A stretch of 64,000 nt of DNA from Pseudomonas fildesensis (GCF_001050345.1 NZ_LFMW01000006.1:100396-164395); one strand, 5' to 3'; positions 29,524-40,340 are shown, counted from the stretch's first letter. Notes: generated by a model not told the origin, from the sequence alone. Made by a program: numbers and translations.

Positions 29524-30825
29524 ATGCGCGTTCTGGTCTTGGGTAGCGGCGTCATTGGTGTGACCAGTGCGTACTATTTGGCGCGGGCCGGGTTTGAGGT
29601 GGTCGTGGTCGACCGTCAGCCGGCGGCTGCCATGGAGACCAGTTTCGCCAACGCCGGCCAGGTTTCCCCTGGCTATGCGTCGCCATGGGCCGCGCCGGGT
29701 GTGCCGCTCAAGGCCATCAAGTGGCTGCTGCAACGCCACGCGCCACTGGCGATCAAAGCCACGGCCGATATCGATCAATACCTGTGGATGGCGCAGATGC
29801 TGCGCAACTGCACCGCCAGCCGCTATGCGGTGAACAAGGAGCGCATGGTGCGTCTGTCCGAGTACAGCCGCGACTGCCTTGACGAACTGCGTGCTGAAAC
29901 CGGTATTGCCTACGAAGGCCGCAGCCTCGGTACCACGCAGCTGTTCCGCACCCAGGCCCAACTCGATGGTGCCGCCAAAGACATCGCCGTGCTGAAAGAG
30001 TCCGGCGTGCCGTTCGAATTGCTCGACCGCGCCGGCATCGCCCGCGTTGAACCCGCCCTGGCCAGCGTCACCGATATCCTCGCCGGCGCTCTGCGCCTGC
30101 CGAACGACCAGACCGGCGATTGTCAGATGTTCACCACTCGCCTGGCCGATATGTGCAAGCAGTTAGGCGTGGAGTTCCGTTTCGAACAGGACATCCAGCG
30201 CCTCGACTATGCCGGTGATCGCATCAACGGCGTGTGGATCGACGGCAAGCTGGAAACCGCCGACCGCTACGTGCTGGCCCTCGGCAGTTACTCGCCGAAG
30301 TTGCTCAAGCCGCTGGGGATAAAAGCGCCGGTGTACCCGCTCAAGGGTTATTCCCTGACGGTGCCAATCACTAACCCGGCGATGGCGCCGACCTCGACTA
30401 TTCTCGACGAGACCTACAAGGTTGCGATCACCCGTTTCGACGATCGCATCCGCGTCGGTGGCATGGCTGAAATAGCCGGTTTTGACCTGTCGCTGAACCC
30501 GCGTCGGCGTGAAACCCTGGAGATGATCGTCAACGACCTTTATCCTCAGGGCGGCGATCTGACCGAAGCCACATTCTGGACCGGCCTGCGCCCGACCACC
30601 CCCGACGGCACGCCGATTGTCGGTGCCACCCCGTTCAAGAACTTGTTCCTGAACACCGGTCACGGCACGCTCGGCTGGACCATGGCCTGTGGCTCCGGCC
30701 GCTTGCTGGCCGACCTGATGGCTTCAAGGACGCCACAAATCAGCGCCGAAGGCCTCGATATTTCCCGTTATGGCAACCACCAGGAGTCCGCACAACATGT
30801 CAATCCAACGCCAGCTCACCAATGA
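29524..30825 (+). CDS. dadA: D-amino acid dehydrogenase small subunit
   Basis: It oxidises D-alanine and other D-amino acids to 2-oxo acids and passes electrons to the respiratory chain. The 433-residue flavoprotein has the FAD motif GSGVIG (residues 7-12), the family hallmark [31 protein letters not shown] and a C-terminal [14 protein letters not shown]. It precedes ridA and dadX in one cluster, and a catabolic Lrp regulator is divergent. Confidence 0.95.
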   Translation: MRVLVLGSGVIGVTSAYYLARAGFEVVVVDRQPAAAMETSFANAGQVSPGYASPWAAPGVPLKAIKWLLQRHAPLAIKATADIDQYLWMAQMLRNCTASRYAVNKERMVRLSEYSRDCLDELRAETGIAYEGRSLGTTQLFRTQAQLDGAAKDIAVLKESGVPFELLDRAGIARVEPALASVTDILAGALRLPNDQTGDCQMFTTRLADMCKQLGVEFRFEQDIQRLDYAGDRINGVWIDGKLETADRYVLALGSYSPKLLKPLGIKAPVYPLKGYSLTVPITNPAMAPTSTILDETYKVAITRFDDRIRVGGMAEIAGFDLSLNPRRRETLEMIVNDLYPQGGDLTEATFWTGLRPTTPDGTPIVGATPFKNLFLNTGHGTLGWTMACGSGRLLADLMASRTPQISAEGLDISRYGNHQESAQHVNPTPAHQ

Positions 30826-31150
30826 GCGCATGAGCCAGATCGTTGTCCACAGCGGTACCGTGTACCTGGCCGGGCAAGTCGGCGACGACATGAACGCCGG
30901 GATTGAACAGCAGACCCGTGAAGCCCTGGCCAATATCGAACGGCTGCTGGACCTCGCCGGTACAGACAAGAGCAAACTGCTGTCGGTGACGATTTATCTG
31001 AAAGACATCGACGCCGATTTCGCCGGCATGAACGCGGTGTGGGACAAGTGGCTGCCCAAAGGCGTCGCCCCGGCCCGTGCCACGGTTGAAGCGAAGCTGT
31101 GCGAACCGGAAATTCTGGTAGAGCTGTCCGTCGTGGCCGCGCTGCCTTAA
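30797..31150 (+). CDS. RidA family protein in the dad cluster
   Basis: A 117-residue RidA/YjgF-family protein. Its start overlaps the 3' end of dadA by 29 bp, so it is translationally coupled. Family features [10 protein letters not shown] and [20 protein letters not shown] are visible, including the arginine that binds the carboxylate. It probably deaminates imines formed by DadA. It differs from the gene at 4762. Confidence 0.85.
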   Translation: MSIQRQLTNERMSQIVVHSGTVYLAGQVGDDMNAGIEQQTREALANIERLLDLAGTDKSKLLSVTIYLKDIDADFAGMNAVWDKWLPKGVAPARATVEAKLCEPEILVELSVVAALP

Positions 31151-31165
31151 ACAACGATCCCTCTC

Positions 31166-31200
31166 CCGGTGCCGACGCTGTTGGTCGGCGCCGGTTTTTC
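31166..31200 (+). terminator. Hairpin with T-run between ridA and dadX
   Basis: CCGGTGCCGAC (31166-31176) and GTCGGCGCCGG (31184-31194) form an 11-bp stem with one wobble and a 7-base loop, followed by TTTTTCTT. It is a rho-independent terminator shape inside the dad cluster, 35 bp before dadX. Confidence 0.7.
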
Positions 31201-31229
31201 TTCACTCTGCCGCCTAGAAGCCTGCCGCC

Positions 31230-32303
31230 ATGCGTCCTGCCCGTGCCCTGATCGACCTCCAAGCCCTGCGTCACAACTACCAATTGGCCCGTGACGTCAC
31301 CGGGGCCAAAGCCCTTGCAGTGGTCAAGGCCGACGCCTACGGGCATGGTGCCGTGCGTGTGGCCCAGGCGCTGGAAGCCGAAGCCGACGGCTTTGCCGTG
31401 GCCTGCATCGAGGAAGCGCTGGAACTGCGTGCCGCCGGTATCCGCGCGCCGGTGCTGCTGCTGGAAGGGTTTTTCGAAGCCGACGAGCTGCCGCTGATCA
31501 TCGAGCATGACTTCTGGTGTGTGGTGCATTCGTTGTGGCAGTTGGAGGCGATTGAACAGGCGAAGCTGAGCAGCCCGCTGACCGTGTGGCTCAAGCTCGA
31601 TTCGGGCATGCATCGCGTCGGCCTGCACCCCAAGGATTACCACGAGGCGTACCAGCGCCTGCTGGCCAGCGGCAAAGTGGCGAAGATCGTGCTGATGAGC
31701 CACTTCGCCCGCGCCGATGAGCTGGACTGCGTGAGCAGCAACGAGCAAGTGGCGGTGTTTGAAGCGGCGCGCCAGGGTTTGTCAGCCGAGGTCAGCCTGC
31801 GCAACTCGCCGTCGGTGATGGGCTGGCCGAGTGTTTCGAGCGACTGGGTGCGCCCCGGGATCATGCTCTACGGCGCCACGCCGTTTGGCGAGGATCAGGC
31901 CATTGCTGCGCGTTTGCAGCCGGTGATGACCCTGGAATCAAAAGTCATCTGCGTACGCGAACTGCCGGTCGGTGAGCCGGTGGGCTACGGCGCCAAGTTC
32001 ATCACGCCCAAACCGATGCGCATCGGCGTGGTTGCCATGGGTTATGCCGACGGCTATCCCCGCCACGCGCCGACCGGCACGCCGGTGCTGGTGGCAGGCC
32101 AACGCAGCCAACTGCTGGGGCGTGTGTCCATGGACATGCTGTGCGTCGACCTCACCGACATCCCTCAGGCGGGCCTCGGTTCCACCGTGGAGCTGTGGGG
32201 CCAAAACATCCTTGCCAGTGATGTCGCGACGGCCGCCGAGACCATTCCCTACCAGATATTCTGCAACCTGCGCCGGGTGCCAAGGCTCTATTCCGGCGCT
32301 TGA
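31230..32303 (+). CDS. dadX: Catabolic alanine racemase
   Basis: It interconverts L- and D-alanine; the D-alanine is oxidised by DadA. The 357-residue PLP enzyme has the lysine K33 in [10 protein letters not shown] and the tyrosine region GYGAKF. It is the third gene of the dadA-ridA-dadX group. The hairpin before it suggests a fraction of transcripts stops earlier. Confidence 0.95.
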   Translation: MRPARALIDLQALRHNYQLARDVTGAKALAVVKADAYGHGAVRVAQALEAEADGFAVACIEEALELRAAGIRAPVLLLEGFFEADELPLIIEHDFWCVVHSLWQLEAIEQAKLSSPLTVWLKLDSGMHRVGLHPKDYHEAYQRLLASGKVAKIVLMSHFARADELDCVSSNEQVAVFEAARQGLSAEVSLRNSPSVMGWPSVSSDWVRPGIMLYGATPFGEDQAIAARLQPVMTLESKVICVRELPVGEPVGYGAKFITPKPMRIGVVAMGYADGYPRHAPTGTPVLVAGQRSQLLGRVSMDMLCVDLTDIPQAGLGSTVELWGQNILASDVATAAETIPYQIFCNLRRVPRLYSGA

Positions 32304-32419
32304 TTGCCACAGACGAACGCAGCTGCCTGGGATTTAGGCCCAAGTGTTGTAAATACTGAACGCTGTCGCCATGATAACGCTCAATTACAACAAAGCCTGA
32401 ATCCTAGGAGGCACCTGCA

Positions 32420-32968
32420 TTGGACGTCGGCGAACGACTGCAATCCATCCGTAAACTGAAGGGTCTTTCCCAGCGCGAGCTCGCCAAGCGTGCGGGTGTC
32501 ACCAACAGCACCATTTCGATGATCGAAAAAAACAGTGTCAGCCCCTCCATCAGCTCCTTGCGCAAGGTGCTGGGCGGCATCCCTATGTCGATGGTCGAGT
32601 TCTTTTCCGAGGAGATCCTCCAGGAAATACCGACGCAGATCGTCTATAAAGCCAATGAGCTGATCGACATCTCTGACGGCGCCGTGACCATGAAGCTGGT
32701 GGGCCGCGCGCACCCCAGCCGGGCAATCGCGTTTCTCAACGAAATCTACCCGCCTGGCGCCGACACCGGCGAAGAAATGCTCACCCACGAAGGCGAGGAA
32801 ACCGGGATTTTGGTGGAAGGCCGTTTGGAATTGGTGGTCGGTCTTGAAACTTTTGTGCTCGAAACCGGCGATAGCTACTACTTTGAAAGCACCAAGCCTC
32901 ATCGTTTTCGCAATCCGTTCGATGTGCCGGCGCGACTAATCAGCGCAGCCACACCCGCGAACTTTTAA
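32420..32968 (+). CDS. pauR: PauR-like XRE-cupin regulator
   Basis: A 182-residue regulator with an N-terminal XRE helix-turn-helix (about 5-60, GLSQRELAKRAGVTNSTISMIEKN) and a C-terminal cupin (about 105-180). It resembles PauR, the repressor of putrescine and cadaverine breakdown in P. aeruginosa. The start is a TTG with AGGAGG 8 bases upstream (MDVGERLQSIRKLKG). The near KauB- and PuuB-like genes are plausible targets. Confidence 0.8.
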   Translation: MDVGERLQSIRKLKGLSQRELAKRAGVTNSTISMIEKNSVSPSISSLRKVLGGIPMSMVEFFSEEILQEIPTQIVYKANELIDISDGAVTMKLVGRAHPSRAIAFLNEIYPPGADTGEEMLTHEGEETGILVEGRLELVVGLETFVLETGDSYYFESTKPHRFRNPFDVPARLISAATPANF

Positions 32969-33137
32969 GAATAGAGGCGTCCTGCCAGCGTTGCAGAGAC
33001 ACCCGAGCAGTATTCCGCGAGACTGAATCTCCCTTTATTTAATAGGGTTGTTTCAGCCAGGCGGGCTAACCGTTATACTTTCGCCGCCTGCGAAACCGTG
33101 GCCGCAGGCGTGAATAGCCACCATTGAGGGTGAACGC

Positions 33138-33563
33138 GTGAACCTAATTATGAAAATGCTGGCTGTACCAGCAACCGTACTGGCCCTATGGGCTGTCAGC
33201 GCTCAAGCTGCGACCAATGATGACATTGCCAAACGCCTGGAGCCTGTGGGCCAGGTATGCGTCCAGGGCCAGGAGTGCAAAGGCATGGAAGTCGCCGTAG
33301 CAGCGGGCGGCGGCGGCGGAGCGAAAACACCGGACGAGATCATCGCCAAACACTGCAATGCCTGTCACGGCACCGGCCTGTTGGGCGCGCCGAAAGTCGG
33401 CGACACCGCCGCCTGGAAAGAACGCGCCGACCACCAGGGCGGCCTCGACGGCATCCTGGCCAAGGCGATCACGGGTATCAACGCCATGCCGCCAAAGGGC
33501 ACGTGTGCTGATTGCTCGGATGACGACCTGAAGGGCGCTATCAAGAAGATGTCCGGCCTTTAA
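33138..33563 (+). CDS. cycB: Periplasmic cytochrome c5
   Basis: A 141-residue cytochrome c5-type monohaem protein. A signal peptide ends around SAQAA (residue 25). The haem site is CNACH (73-77), with the Met ligand in AMPPKG near 117. Two Cys pairs (CVQGQEC, 41/47 and CADC, 123/126) are outside the haem motif; the second is typical of c5. The start is GTG with GAGG 8 bases before it; an ATG lies four codons later. Confidence 0.85.
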   Translation: MNLIMKMLAVPATVLALWAVSAQAATNDDIAKRLEPVGQVCVQGQECKGMEVAVAAGGGGGAKTPDEIIAKHCNACHGTGLLGAPKVGDTAAWKERADHQGGLDGILAKAITGINAMPPKGTCADCSDDDLKGAIKKMSGL

Positions 33564-33580
33564 CCCGCCGATCTTCGTCA

Positions 33581-33608
33581 AAAAAGCCGCTTACGAGCGG
33601 CTTTTTTG
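33581..33608 (+). terminator. Terminator after cycB
   Basis: AGCCGCT (33585-33591) pairs with AGCGGCT (33596-33602) over loop TACG, followed by six T. Confidence 0.88.
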
Positions 33609-33700
33609 TGCCTGAGATTTGTGTTTCGAGGCTGTTCATTGCAGCAAAGACCCGGCAAGCTCGGTCCAACCCCTAATCATGGAATGTTCAGGAGGGTCGG

Positions 33701-35623
33701 ATGGTGCAGTTGTGTTCAATCGAGCAAGCAGTTGACGACGTACTGGCGCGGCTACCGGCGCATATCCACATGGGCATGCCGCTGGGCCTGGGCAAACCCA
33801 ACCTGTTTGCCAATGCCTTGTACCGGCGCATCGCCAAGTTGCCGGAGCGGGCGCTGACGATCTATACCGCGTTGAGCCTGGGCCGCCCGCCCTTGGGCGA
33901 TGGCTTGCAGAAACGCTTTCTCGAACCGTTTATCGAGCGCGTGTTTGGCGACTATCCCGAGCTGGATTTCCTCACCGACCTGCATAAAGACAGCCTTCCA
34001 AAAAATATCCACGTACAGCAGTTCTTCATGCAGCCCGGCAGCCTGCTCCACAGCACGTCGGCGCAGCAGGATTACGTCAGCAGCAACTACAGCCATGCCG
34101 CCCGCGATATCAATGCCGCCGGCCTGAACCTGGTGGCGCAGCTGGTTGCGAGCAGCGCTGAACATCCCGATCGCCTGAGCCTGAGCTGCAACCCCGACAT
34201 CACCCTCGACCTGTTGCCGATGATCGCCAAGCGTCGCGATGCCGGGGAGACCATCCTGATCGTCGGCCAGGTCCATAGTGATTTGCCCTATATGCCCGGC
34301 GACGCCGAGTTGGGCATGGACGCATTCGATTACCTGCTCGATGAAAAGGACAGCACCACACTGTTCTCCACGCCGAATATGCCGGTGGGTTTCCAGGACC
34401 ACTTTATCGGCCTTCACGCAAGCACCCTGGTGCGCGATGGCGGCACCCTGCAGATCGGCATCGGTTCGATGGGCGATGCGCTGACCGCCGCCTTGCTGGC
34501 GCGCCAGGCCGATAATGAGGCTTATCGACTGCTGCTGACCGACCTCGATGTGTACCAGTGGGCGCCGTTGATTAGCCGTGAAGGCGGCGTCGAGCCCTTC
34601 GCCCGTGGCCTCTACGGCTGCAGCGAAATGTTCGTCAACGGCCTGCTGGTGCTGGCAGATGCAGGGATTGTGCGGCGCAAGGTGTACCCGGATGTGGCGA
34701 CACAGGAGCAGGCCAACGCCGGCCTGATCGACGATGCAGCGCAGCCCGATGGTGTTTCAATCCACGGCGGCTTCTTCCTGGGGCCACGCAGTTTTTACCA
34801 GCGCTTGCAGGAAATGGCTCATACCAAGCGCCTGGAATTCAACATGACCCGCATCAGCTACATCAACGAGCTGTACGGACAGGAAGACCTCAAGCGCTTG
34901 CAGCGCCTGGATGCGCGGTTTATCAACAGCGCGATCATAGTGACGTTGCTCGGCGCCGGTGTGGCTGATCAGCTGGAAGGCGGTGGCGTGCTCAGCGGAG
35001 TGGGCGGGCAATACAATTTTGTTGCCCAGGGGCATGCGCTGGAAGGCGCGCGTTCGATCCTGATCCTGCGCAGCTGGCGCGAAGCAGCGGGGGAGGTCAG
35101 TTCCACTATCGTCTGGGAGTACGGCCACTGCACCATTCCACGGCACCTGCGGGATATCGTCATCACTGAGTACGGGATTGCCGATTTGCGCGGGCAGACG
35201 GATGCCAAAGTGATTGAGGCGTTGCTCAATATCACCGATTCGCGCTTCCAGGATGACCTGATCGAGCAGGCGCAAAAAGCCGGCAAGTTACCCAAGGATT
35301 TCCAGCTGGACCCGCGTTTTGCCGATAACACGCCGGAGCGCCTCCAGGGCATTCAGGCACGGCATCGACGGTTGTTTCCGGAGTATCCGCTGGGCAGTGA
35401 CTTCACGGATGAGGAGCGGGATTTGTTGCGGGCGTTGAACTGGCTGAAGAGCAAATTCAAGCTGACGGAGATGCTGGAGTTGGGCAAGGCTGCGTTGGAT
35501 GCACCGGAGCCGGGTGCGTTTCCCGAGCATCTGAAACGGATGCGGTTGGATAAGCCGGAGGGTTTGAAGGAAGACCTGTATCAGCGCTTGCTGCTCGCCG
35601 GACTCCAATCCACAGCGCATTGA
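33701..35623 (+). CDS. Acetyl-CoA hydrolase/CoA-transferase family protein
   Basis: A 640-residue protein of the acetyl-CoA hydrolase/transferase family, with an N-terminal part (HIHMGMPLGLGKPN near 25) and a C-terminal domain (about 390-540) containing GVGGQYNFVAQGHALEGARSI and the EYGIADLRG motif that ends the family's active-site region. It is about 100-130 residues longer than typical Cat1-like enzymes, mainly in the middle and C-terminal tail. It probably handles a short acyl-CoA. The substrate cannot be told. AGGAGG precedes the ATG. Confidence 0.75.
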   Translation: MVQLCSIEQAVDDVLARLPAHIHMGMPLGLGKPNLFANALYRRIAKLPERALTIYTALSLGRPPLGDGLQKRFLEPFIERVFGDYPELDFLTDLHKDSLPKNIHVQQFFMQPGSLLHSTSAQQDYVSSNYSHAARDINAAGLNLVAQLVASSAEHPDRLSLSCNPDITLDLLPMIAKRRDAGETILIVGQVHSDLPYMPGDAELGMDAFDYLLDEKDSTTLFSTPNMPVGFQDHFIGLHASTLVRDGGTLQIGIGSMGDALTAALLARQADNEAYRLLLTDLDVYQWAPLISREGGVEPFARGLYGCSEMFVNGLLVLADAGIVRRKVYPDVATQEQANAGLIDDAAQPDGVSIHGGFFLGPRSFYQRLQEMAHTKRLEFNMTRISYINELYGQEDLKRLQRLDARFINSAIIVTLLGAGVADQLEGGGVLSGVGGQYNFVAQGHALEGARSILILRSWREAAGEVSSTIVWEYGHCTIPRHLRDIVITEYGIADLRGQTDAKVIEALLNITDSRFQDDLIEQAQKAGKLPKDFQLDPRFADNTPERLQGIQARHRRLFPEYPLGSDFTDEERDLLRALNWLKSKFKLTEMLELGKAALDAPEPGAFPEHLKRMRLDKPEGLKEDLYQRLLLAGLQSTAH

Positions 35624-35640
35624 CAAACGACACCCATCAA

Positions 35641-35731
35641 ATGTGGGAGGGGGCTTGCTCCCGATAGCGGTGTATCAGTCAACACATCAGTGACTGACAC
35701 TCAGCTATCGGGAGCAAGCCCCCTCCCACAT
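35641..35731. repeat. REPIN (GTGGGAGGGGGC family)
   Basis: Same structure as 28768-28862: the outer 25 bases (ATGTGGGAGGGGGCTTGCTC and CCGAT) are repeated inverted at the right end (35707-35731). It sits between the convergent acyl-CoA and xpt genes. Confidence 0.88.
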
Positions 35732-35737
35732 TGGGGG

Positions 35738-36322
<585 letters not shown>

Positions 36323-36369
36323 CTAATGGCGCGCTGTGCGCCGAAAAGTAGATTAAAAAGTAGTCGATT

Positions 36370-38379
36370 CTAGCGCTTTAACATCGCGCGTATATCCGCC
36401 AGGGCGGTGTTGCCGCGAACGGCCTTCACCTCGGTCGGCGTGTCGTCATTGCCTTCCCAGGCCAGATCGTCCGGCGGCAGTTCGTCGAGGAACCGGCTGG
36501 GGGCACAATCGATGATTTCACCGTATTGCTTGCGCTTGGCGGCGAAGGTGAAGGCCAGGGTCTGACGCGCGCGCGTAATGCCCACGTAGGCCAGGCGCCG
36601 TTCTTCTTCGATGGTGTCGGCTTCAATGCTGGAACGGTGCGGGAGGATTTCCTCTTCCATGCCCATGATGAACACGTAGGGGAATTCCAGGCCCTTGGAC
36701 GCATGCAAGGTCATCATTTGCACACCTTCGGCGCCGTCTTCCTCTTCCTGCTGGCGCTCGAGCATGTCGCGCAGCACCAGCTTGCCGATGGCGTCTTCGA
36801 CGGTCATCTCGCCGTCTTCGTCTTTTTCCAGGGTGTTCTTCAGCGCTTCGATCAGGAACCAGACGTTGCCCATGCGGTAATCCGCAGCCTTGTCGCTGGA
36901 ACTGTTGGTGCGCAGCCAGTTTTCATAGTCGATGTCCATGACCATGCTGCGCAGGGCGCTGATCGGGTCTTCGCCGGAGCATTGCTCGCGCACCTTGTCC
37001 ATGAAGCGCTTGAAGCGCGCCAGGCGATCGGTGAAGCGCGTGTCCAGGTGTTCGCCCAGGCCGATTTCGTCGGTGGCGGCGTACATCGAAATCTTGCGTT
37101 CGGTGGCGTAGTTGCCGAGTTTTTCCAGGGTGGTCGAGCCGATTTCACGTCGCGGCACGTTGATCACCCGCAGGAAGGCGTTGTCGTCGTCCGGGTTCAC
37201 GATCAGCCGGAAGTAGGCCATCAGGTCTTTCACTTCCTGGCGTCCGAAAAAGCTGTTGCCTCCCGATAAGCGATACGGAATCTGGTGGTGCTGCAGCTTT
37301 AGCTCGATCAGCTTGGCCTGATAGTTACCGCGATACAGGATCGCAAAATCGCTGTAGGGCCTGTCGGTACGCAGGTGCAGGGTCAGCAATTCGACGGCCA
37401 CGCGCTCGGCTTCGGCGTCTTCGTTGCGGCAGCGGATCACGCGGATCTCATCGCCGTGGCCCATCTCACTCCACAGTTGTTTTTCAAACTCGTGAGGGTT
37501 GTTCGAGATCAGCACGTTGGCGCAGCGCAGGATGCGGCTGGTGGAGCGGTAGTTCTGCTCCAGCATCACCACTTTCAGGGACGGGTAGTCATCCTTGAGC
37601 AGCATCAGGTTTTCCGGGCGGGCGCCACGCCAGGCGTAGATCGACTGGTCGTCGTCGCCTACCACGGTGAACTGGTTGCGCGTACCGATCAGCAACTTCA
37701 CCAGCAAATATTGGCTGGCGTTGGTGTCCTGGTATTCGTCCACCAGCAGGTAGCGCACCTTGTTCTGCCACTTTTCGAGGATATCTTTGTGTTCCTGGAA
37801 CAGTTTGACTGGCAGCAGGATCAGGTCGTCGAAGTCCACCGCGTTGAACGCCTTGAGCGTGCGCTGGTAGTGGGTGTAGACGATGGCGGCGGTCTGTTCC
37901 TTGGGGTTGCGCGCGGCTTCCAGGGCTTCGGCGGGCAGGATCAGCTCGTTTTTCCACGAGCCGATCATGTTCTTGATCTCGTCGACGCCGTCGTCGCCCG
38001 CGTATTCCTTCTGCATGATGTCGGTCATCAGCGCCTTGACGTCGGTCTCGTCGAAGATCGAGAAGCCCGGCTTGTAGCCCAGCCGCACATGCTCCTTGCG
38101 GATGATGTTCAGCCCCAGGTTGTGGAAGGTACACACCGTGAGGCCGCGGCCTTCGCCACCCTTGAGCAGGGTGCCGACACGCTCTTTCATTTCCCGCGCC
38201 GCCTTGTTGGTAAAGGTCATGGCGACGATGTACTGAGCGCGGATGCCGCAGCTCTGGATCAGGTGCGCGATCTTGCGGGTGATCACGCTGGTCTTGCCGG
38301 AACCTGCACCGGCGAGCACCAATAGAGGGCCGCCGACGTAGTTCACGGCTTCTTGCTGCCGGGGATTGAGTCGGGACAT
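36370..38379 (-). CDS. rep: ATP-dependent DNA helicase Rep
   Basis: A 669-residue superfamily 1A helicase that clears proteins ahead of replication forks and assists restart. Motif I GAGSGKT (near 24), motif Ia TFTNKAAREM, motif II VDEYQDTNASQY, motif III and DDDQSIYAWRGA, and later SGGNSFFGRQEVKDLMAYFR are all present. The length matches Rep (about 670). Confidence 0.95.
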   Translation of the reverse strand: MSRLNPRQQEAVNYVGGPLLVLAGAGSGKTSVITRKIAHLIQSCGIRAQYIVAMTFTNKAAREMKERVGTLLKGGEGRGLTVCTFHNLGLNIIRKEHVRLGYKPGFSIFDETDVKALMTDIMQKEYAGDDGVDEIKNMIGSWKNELILPAEALEAARNPKEQTAAIVYTHYQRTLKAFNAVDFDDLILLPVKLFQEHKDILEKWQNKVRYLLVDEYQDTNASQYLLVKLLIGTRNQFTVVGDDDQSIYAWRGARPENLMLLKDDYPSLKVVMLEQNYRSTSRILRCANVLISNNPHEFEKQLWSEMGHGDEIRVIRCRNEDAEAERVAVELLTLHLRTDRPYSDFAILYRGNYQAKLIELKLQHHQIPYRLSGGNSFFGRQEVKDLMAYFRLIVNPDDDNAFLRVINVPRREIGSTTLEKLGNYATERKISMYAATDEIGLGEHLDTRFTDRLARFKRFMDKVREQCSGEDPISALRSMVMDIDYENWLRTNSSSDKAADYRMGNVWFLIEALKNTLEKDEDGEMTVEDAIGKLVLRDMLERQQEEEDGAEGVQMMTLHASKGLEFPYVFIMGMEEEILPHRSSIEADTIEEERRLAYVGITRARQTLAFTFAAKRKQYGEIIDCAPSRFLDELPPDDLAWEGNDDTPTEVKAVRGNTALADIRAMLKR

Positions 38380-38646
38380 ACAGAGTTCAGGGAGTCGTTG
38401 TTCAAAAGGGCGGGCATTTTAACAGGCTGGCAAGATTCTGCTGCCTTGGATCGACGGTGTGACGTACCACTCGATCTAAATTTGCCGGTTTTGATACTTT
38501 GCCGCAGGATGTGGGGGGCTTAATGTGATTAGCTATGACTAATGTTTACAGCTTGCGTATTTGATAACCCCTATCATTGGTCACCATCAGGTCGCGCGTC
38601 ATAATGCCCGCCGCCAACGAAATTTTGCAGAGTCTAGGGAGCTAGC
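38380..38646. promoter_or_regulatory. Gap with candidate promoter for the EAL gene
   Basis: In this 267-bp gap, TTGGTC (38577-38582) and CATAAT (38600-38605) are 17 bp apart and about 45 bp before the start at 38647. Nothing else is identified; the rep promoter on the other strand is not evident. Confidence 0.4.
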
Positions 38647-40320
38647 TTGTCTACGCCTGTCGAACCCTTGCGTTTGCTGCTACTGGCCGATGAGCCAGCG
38701 TGGGCAGCGTTGTTGCGCGAGTGCCTGGCGCCGATGGGCGATGGGGCTGTGCTGATCAGCGCGCCCAACTGGGACTCGGTGAGTCGTCTGTTCGATGACG
38801 ACCACAATGCCGTGCTGTTGACCACGCCCAGCCTGCAGCCCGGCGCTGGCCGTTGCAGCTTGCCGTGCGTGTTGCTGCTGGAGCAGGAGCCGCTGGTTTC
38901 ACCGCTGGGCGTCAGTGACTGGCTGGTCCTTGACGTATTGGACGCCGACACTTTACGCCGCTGTCTGCGCCATGTGCGTGAGCGCGGCGTGCTGGAAAAT
39001 ACCCTGCAACGCCTGGCCGAGCAGGACCCGCTTACCGGTATCGCCAACCGCCAGGGCTTCCAGACGTTGCTGACGGCGCGGCTGGCTGAAAATGAAGGGC
39101 GCGGTTTGGCCCTCGGCCACCTCGACCTCGATAACTTCCGCCACGCCAACGATGCCCTTGGCCACCAGGCCGGCGACCGGCTGATCCTGCAAGTGGTCTC
39201 GCGGCTCAAGAGCCAGCTCGAAGCCGGCGACCAATTGGCGCGCCTGGGCAGTGATGAATTTGCTTTGCTGATCGACACCCGCCGCGCACCTCAGCGTGCC
39301 GAGTGGATGGCCGAACGCATCACCGAAGCCATGTCCGAACCCTACTGGGTGGACGGCGAAAGCCTGCTGATCGGCTGCAGCCTTGGCGTGGCACATGCCC
39401 GCGCCCGTGCCGGCGCCGACCCACTGATGTGGCACGCCCACATCGCCATGCAGCAAGCCAAGAGCACCCAGGGCTGCACCTTTCACATCTTCAACGAACG
39501 CATCAACCGCAACGCGCGCAGCCTGGCCGACCTGGAAAGTGAGCTGCGCCGTGCGTTGCGTCGCGATGAGCTGGAGCTGCATTACCAGCCGCGCCTGGAC
39601 CTGGACGATGGGCATATCGTCGGCCTGGAAGCCCTGGTGCGCTGGCGTCACGGCGAGCGCGGCCTGTTGCCGCCCAGCGAGTTCGTGCCCCTCGCCGAAC
39701 AGAGCGGCCTGATTGTGCCGTTGGGGTACTGGGTGATTTCCCGGGCCCTGCGCGACATGCAAGACCTGCGCGAACGCGGTCTGCCGCCGTTGCACATGGC
39801 GGTTAACCTGTCGTTTCGCCAGTTCCAGGACAGCCAGTTGCTCACGACGCTCAGCCGCCTGATCGCCGAGCGGGGTGTGGACGCGCAATGGCTGGAGTTC
39901 GAGCTGACTGAAACCGCCGTGATGCGCCGCAGTGACTTGGTCAAGCAGACCATGGATGCGCTCGGTCGTCTCGGCGTACGGTTTTCCCTGGATGACTTCG
40001 GCACCGGTTTTTCATCGTTCGTGCACCTCAACAGCCTGCCGATTGCCTTGTTGAAGATCGACAAGAGCTTTGTCGGCGGTATGGAAGAGCGCGAAGAGAA
40101 CCGCAAGCTGGTCCACGCCATGATCAATCTGGCCCACAACCTCAACCTGGAAGTGGTGGCCGAGGGGGTGGAAACTGCGGAACAGCTGGCGCTGCTGAGG
40201 TTGTTCGGCTGCGATCAGGCCCAGGGTTACTTGATCAGCAAGCCGCTGCCCTTGCCGGAGTTGGTGGAATACCTGACGTTTGGCAAAGGTCAGCAAGGCC
40301 TGACGGGTTGCGCAATCTAG
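38647..40320 (+). CDS. GGDEF-EAL domain protein, probable c-di-GMP phosphodiesterase
   Basis: A 557-residue signalling protein: an N-terminal receiver-like part without a clear phospho-acceptor Asp (about 1-110), a GGDEF domain (about 120-280) and an EAL domain (about 295-550). The cyclase motif reads GSDEF, so synthesis is doubtful. The EAL motif EALVRW, the Mg-binding residues in ELTETAV and DDFGTGFSS and KIDKSFV are intact, so degradation of c-di-GMP is likely. The start is TTG with GGGAG upstream. Confidence 0.82.
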   Translation: MSTPVEPLRLLLLADEPAWAALLRECLAPMGDGAVLISAPNWDSVSRLFDDDHNAVLLTTPSLQPGAGRCSLPCVLLLEQEPLVSPLGVSDWLVLDVLDADTLRRCLRHVRERGVLENTLQRLAEQDPLTGIANRQGFQTLLTARLAENEGRGLALGHLDLDNFRHANDALGHQAGDRLILQVVSRLKSQLEAGDQLARLGSDEFALLIDTRRAPQRAEWMAERITEAMSEPYWVDGESLLIGCSLGVAHARARAGADPLMWHAHIAMQQAKSTQGCTFHIFNERINRNARSLADLESELRRALRRDELELHYQPRLDLDDGHIVGLEALVRWRHGERGLLPPSEFVPLAEQSGLIVPLGYWVISRALRDMQDLRERGLPPLHMAVNLSFRQFQDSQLLTTLSRLIAERGVDAQWLEFELTETAVMRRSDLVKQTMDALGRLGVRFSLDDFGTGFSSFVHLNSLPIALLKIDKSFVGGMEEREENRKLVHAMINLAHNLNLEVVAEGVETAEQLALLRLFGCDQAQGYLISKPLPLPELVEYLTFGKGQQGLTGCAI

Positions 40321-40340
40321 CGTTGCAAACCCAATTAGAA

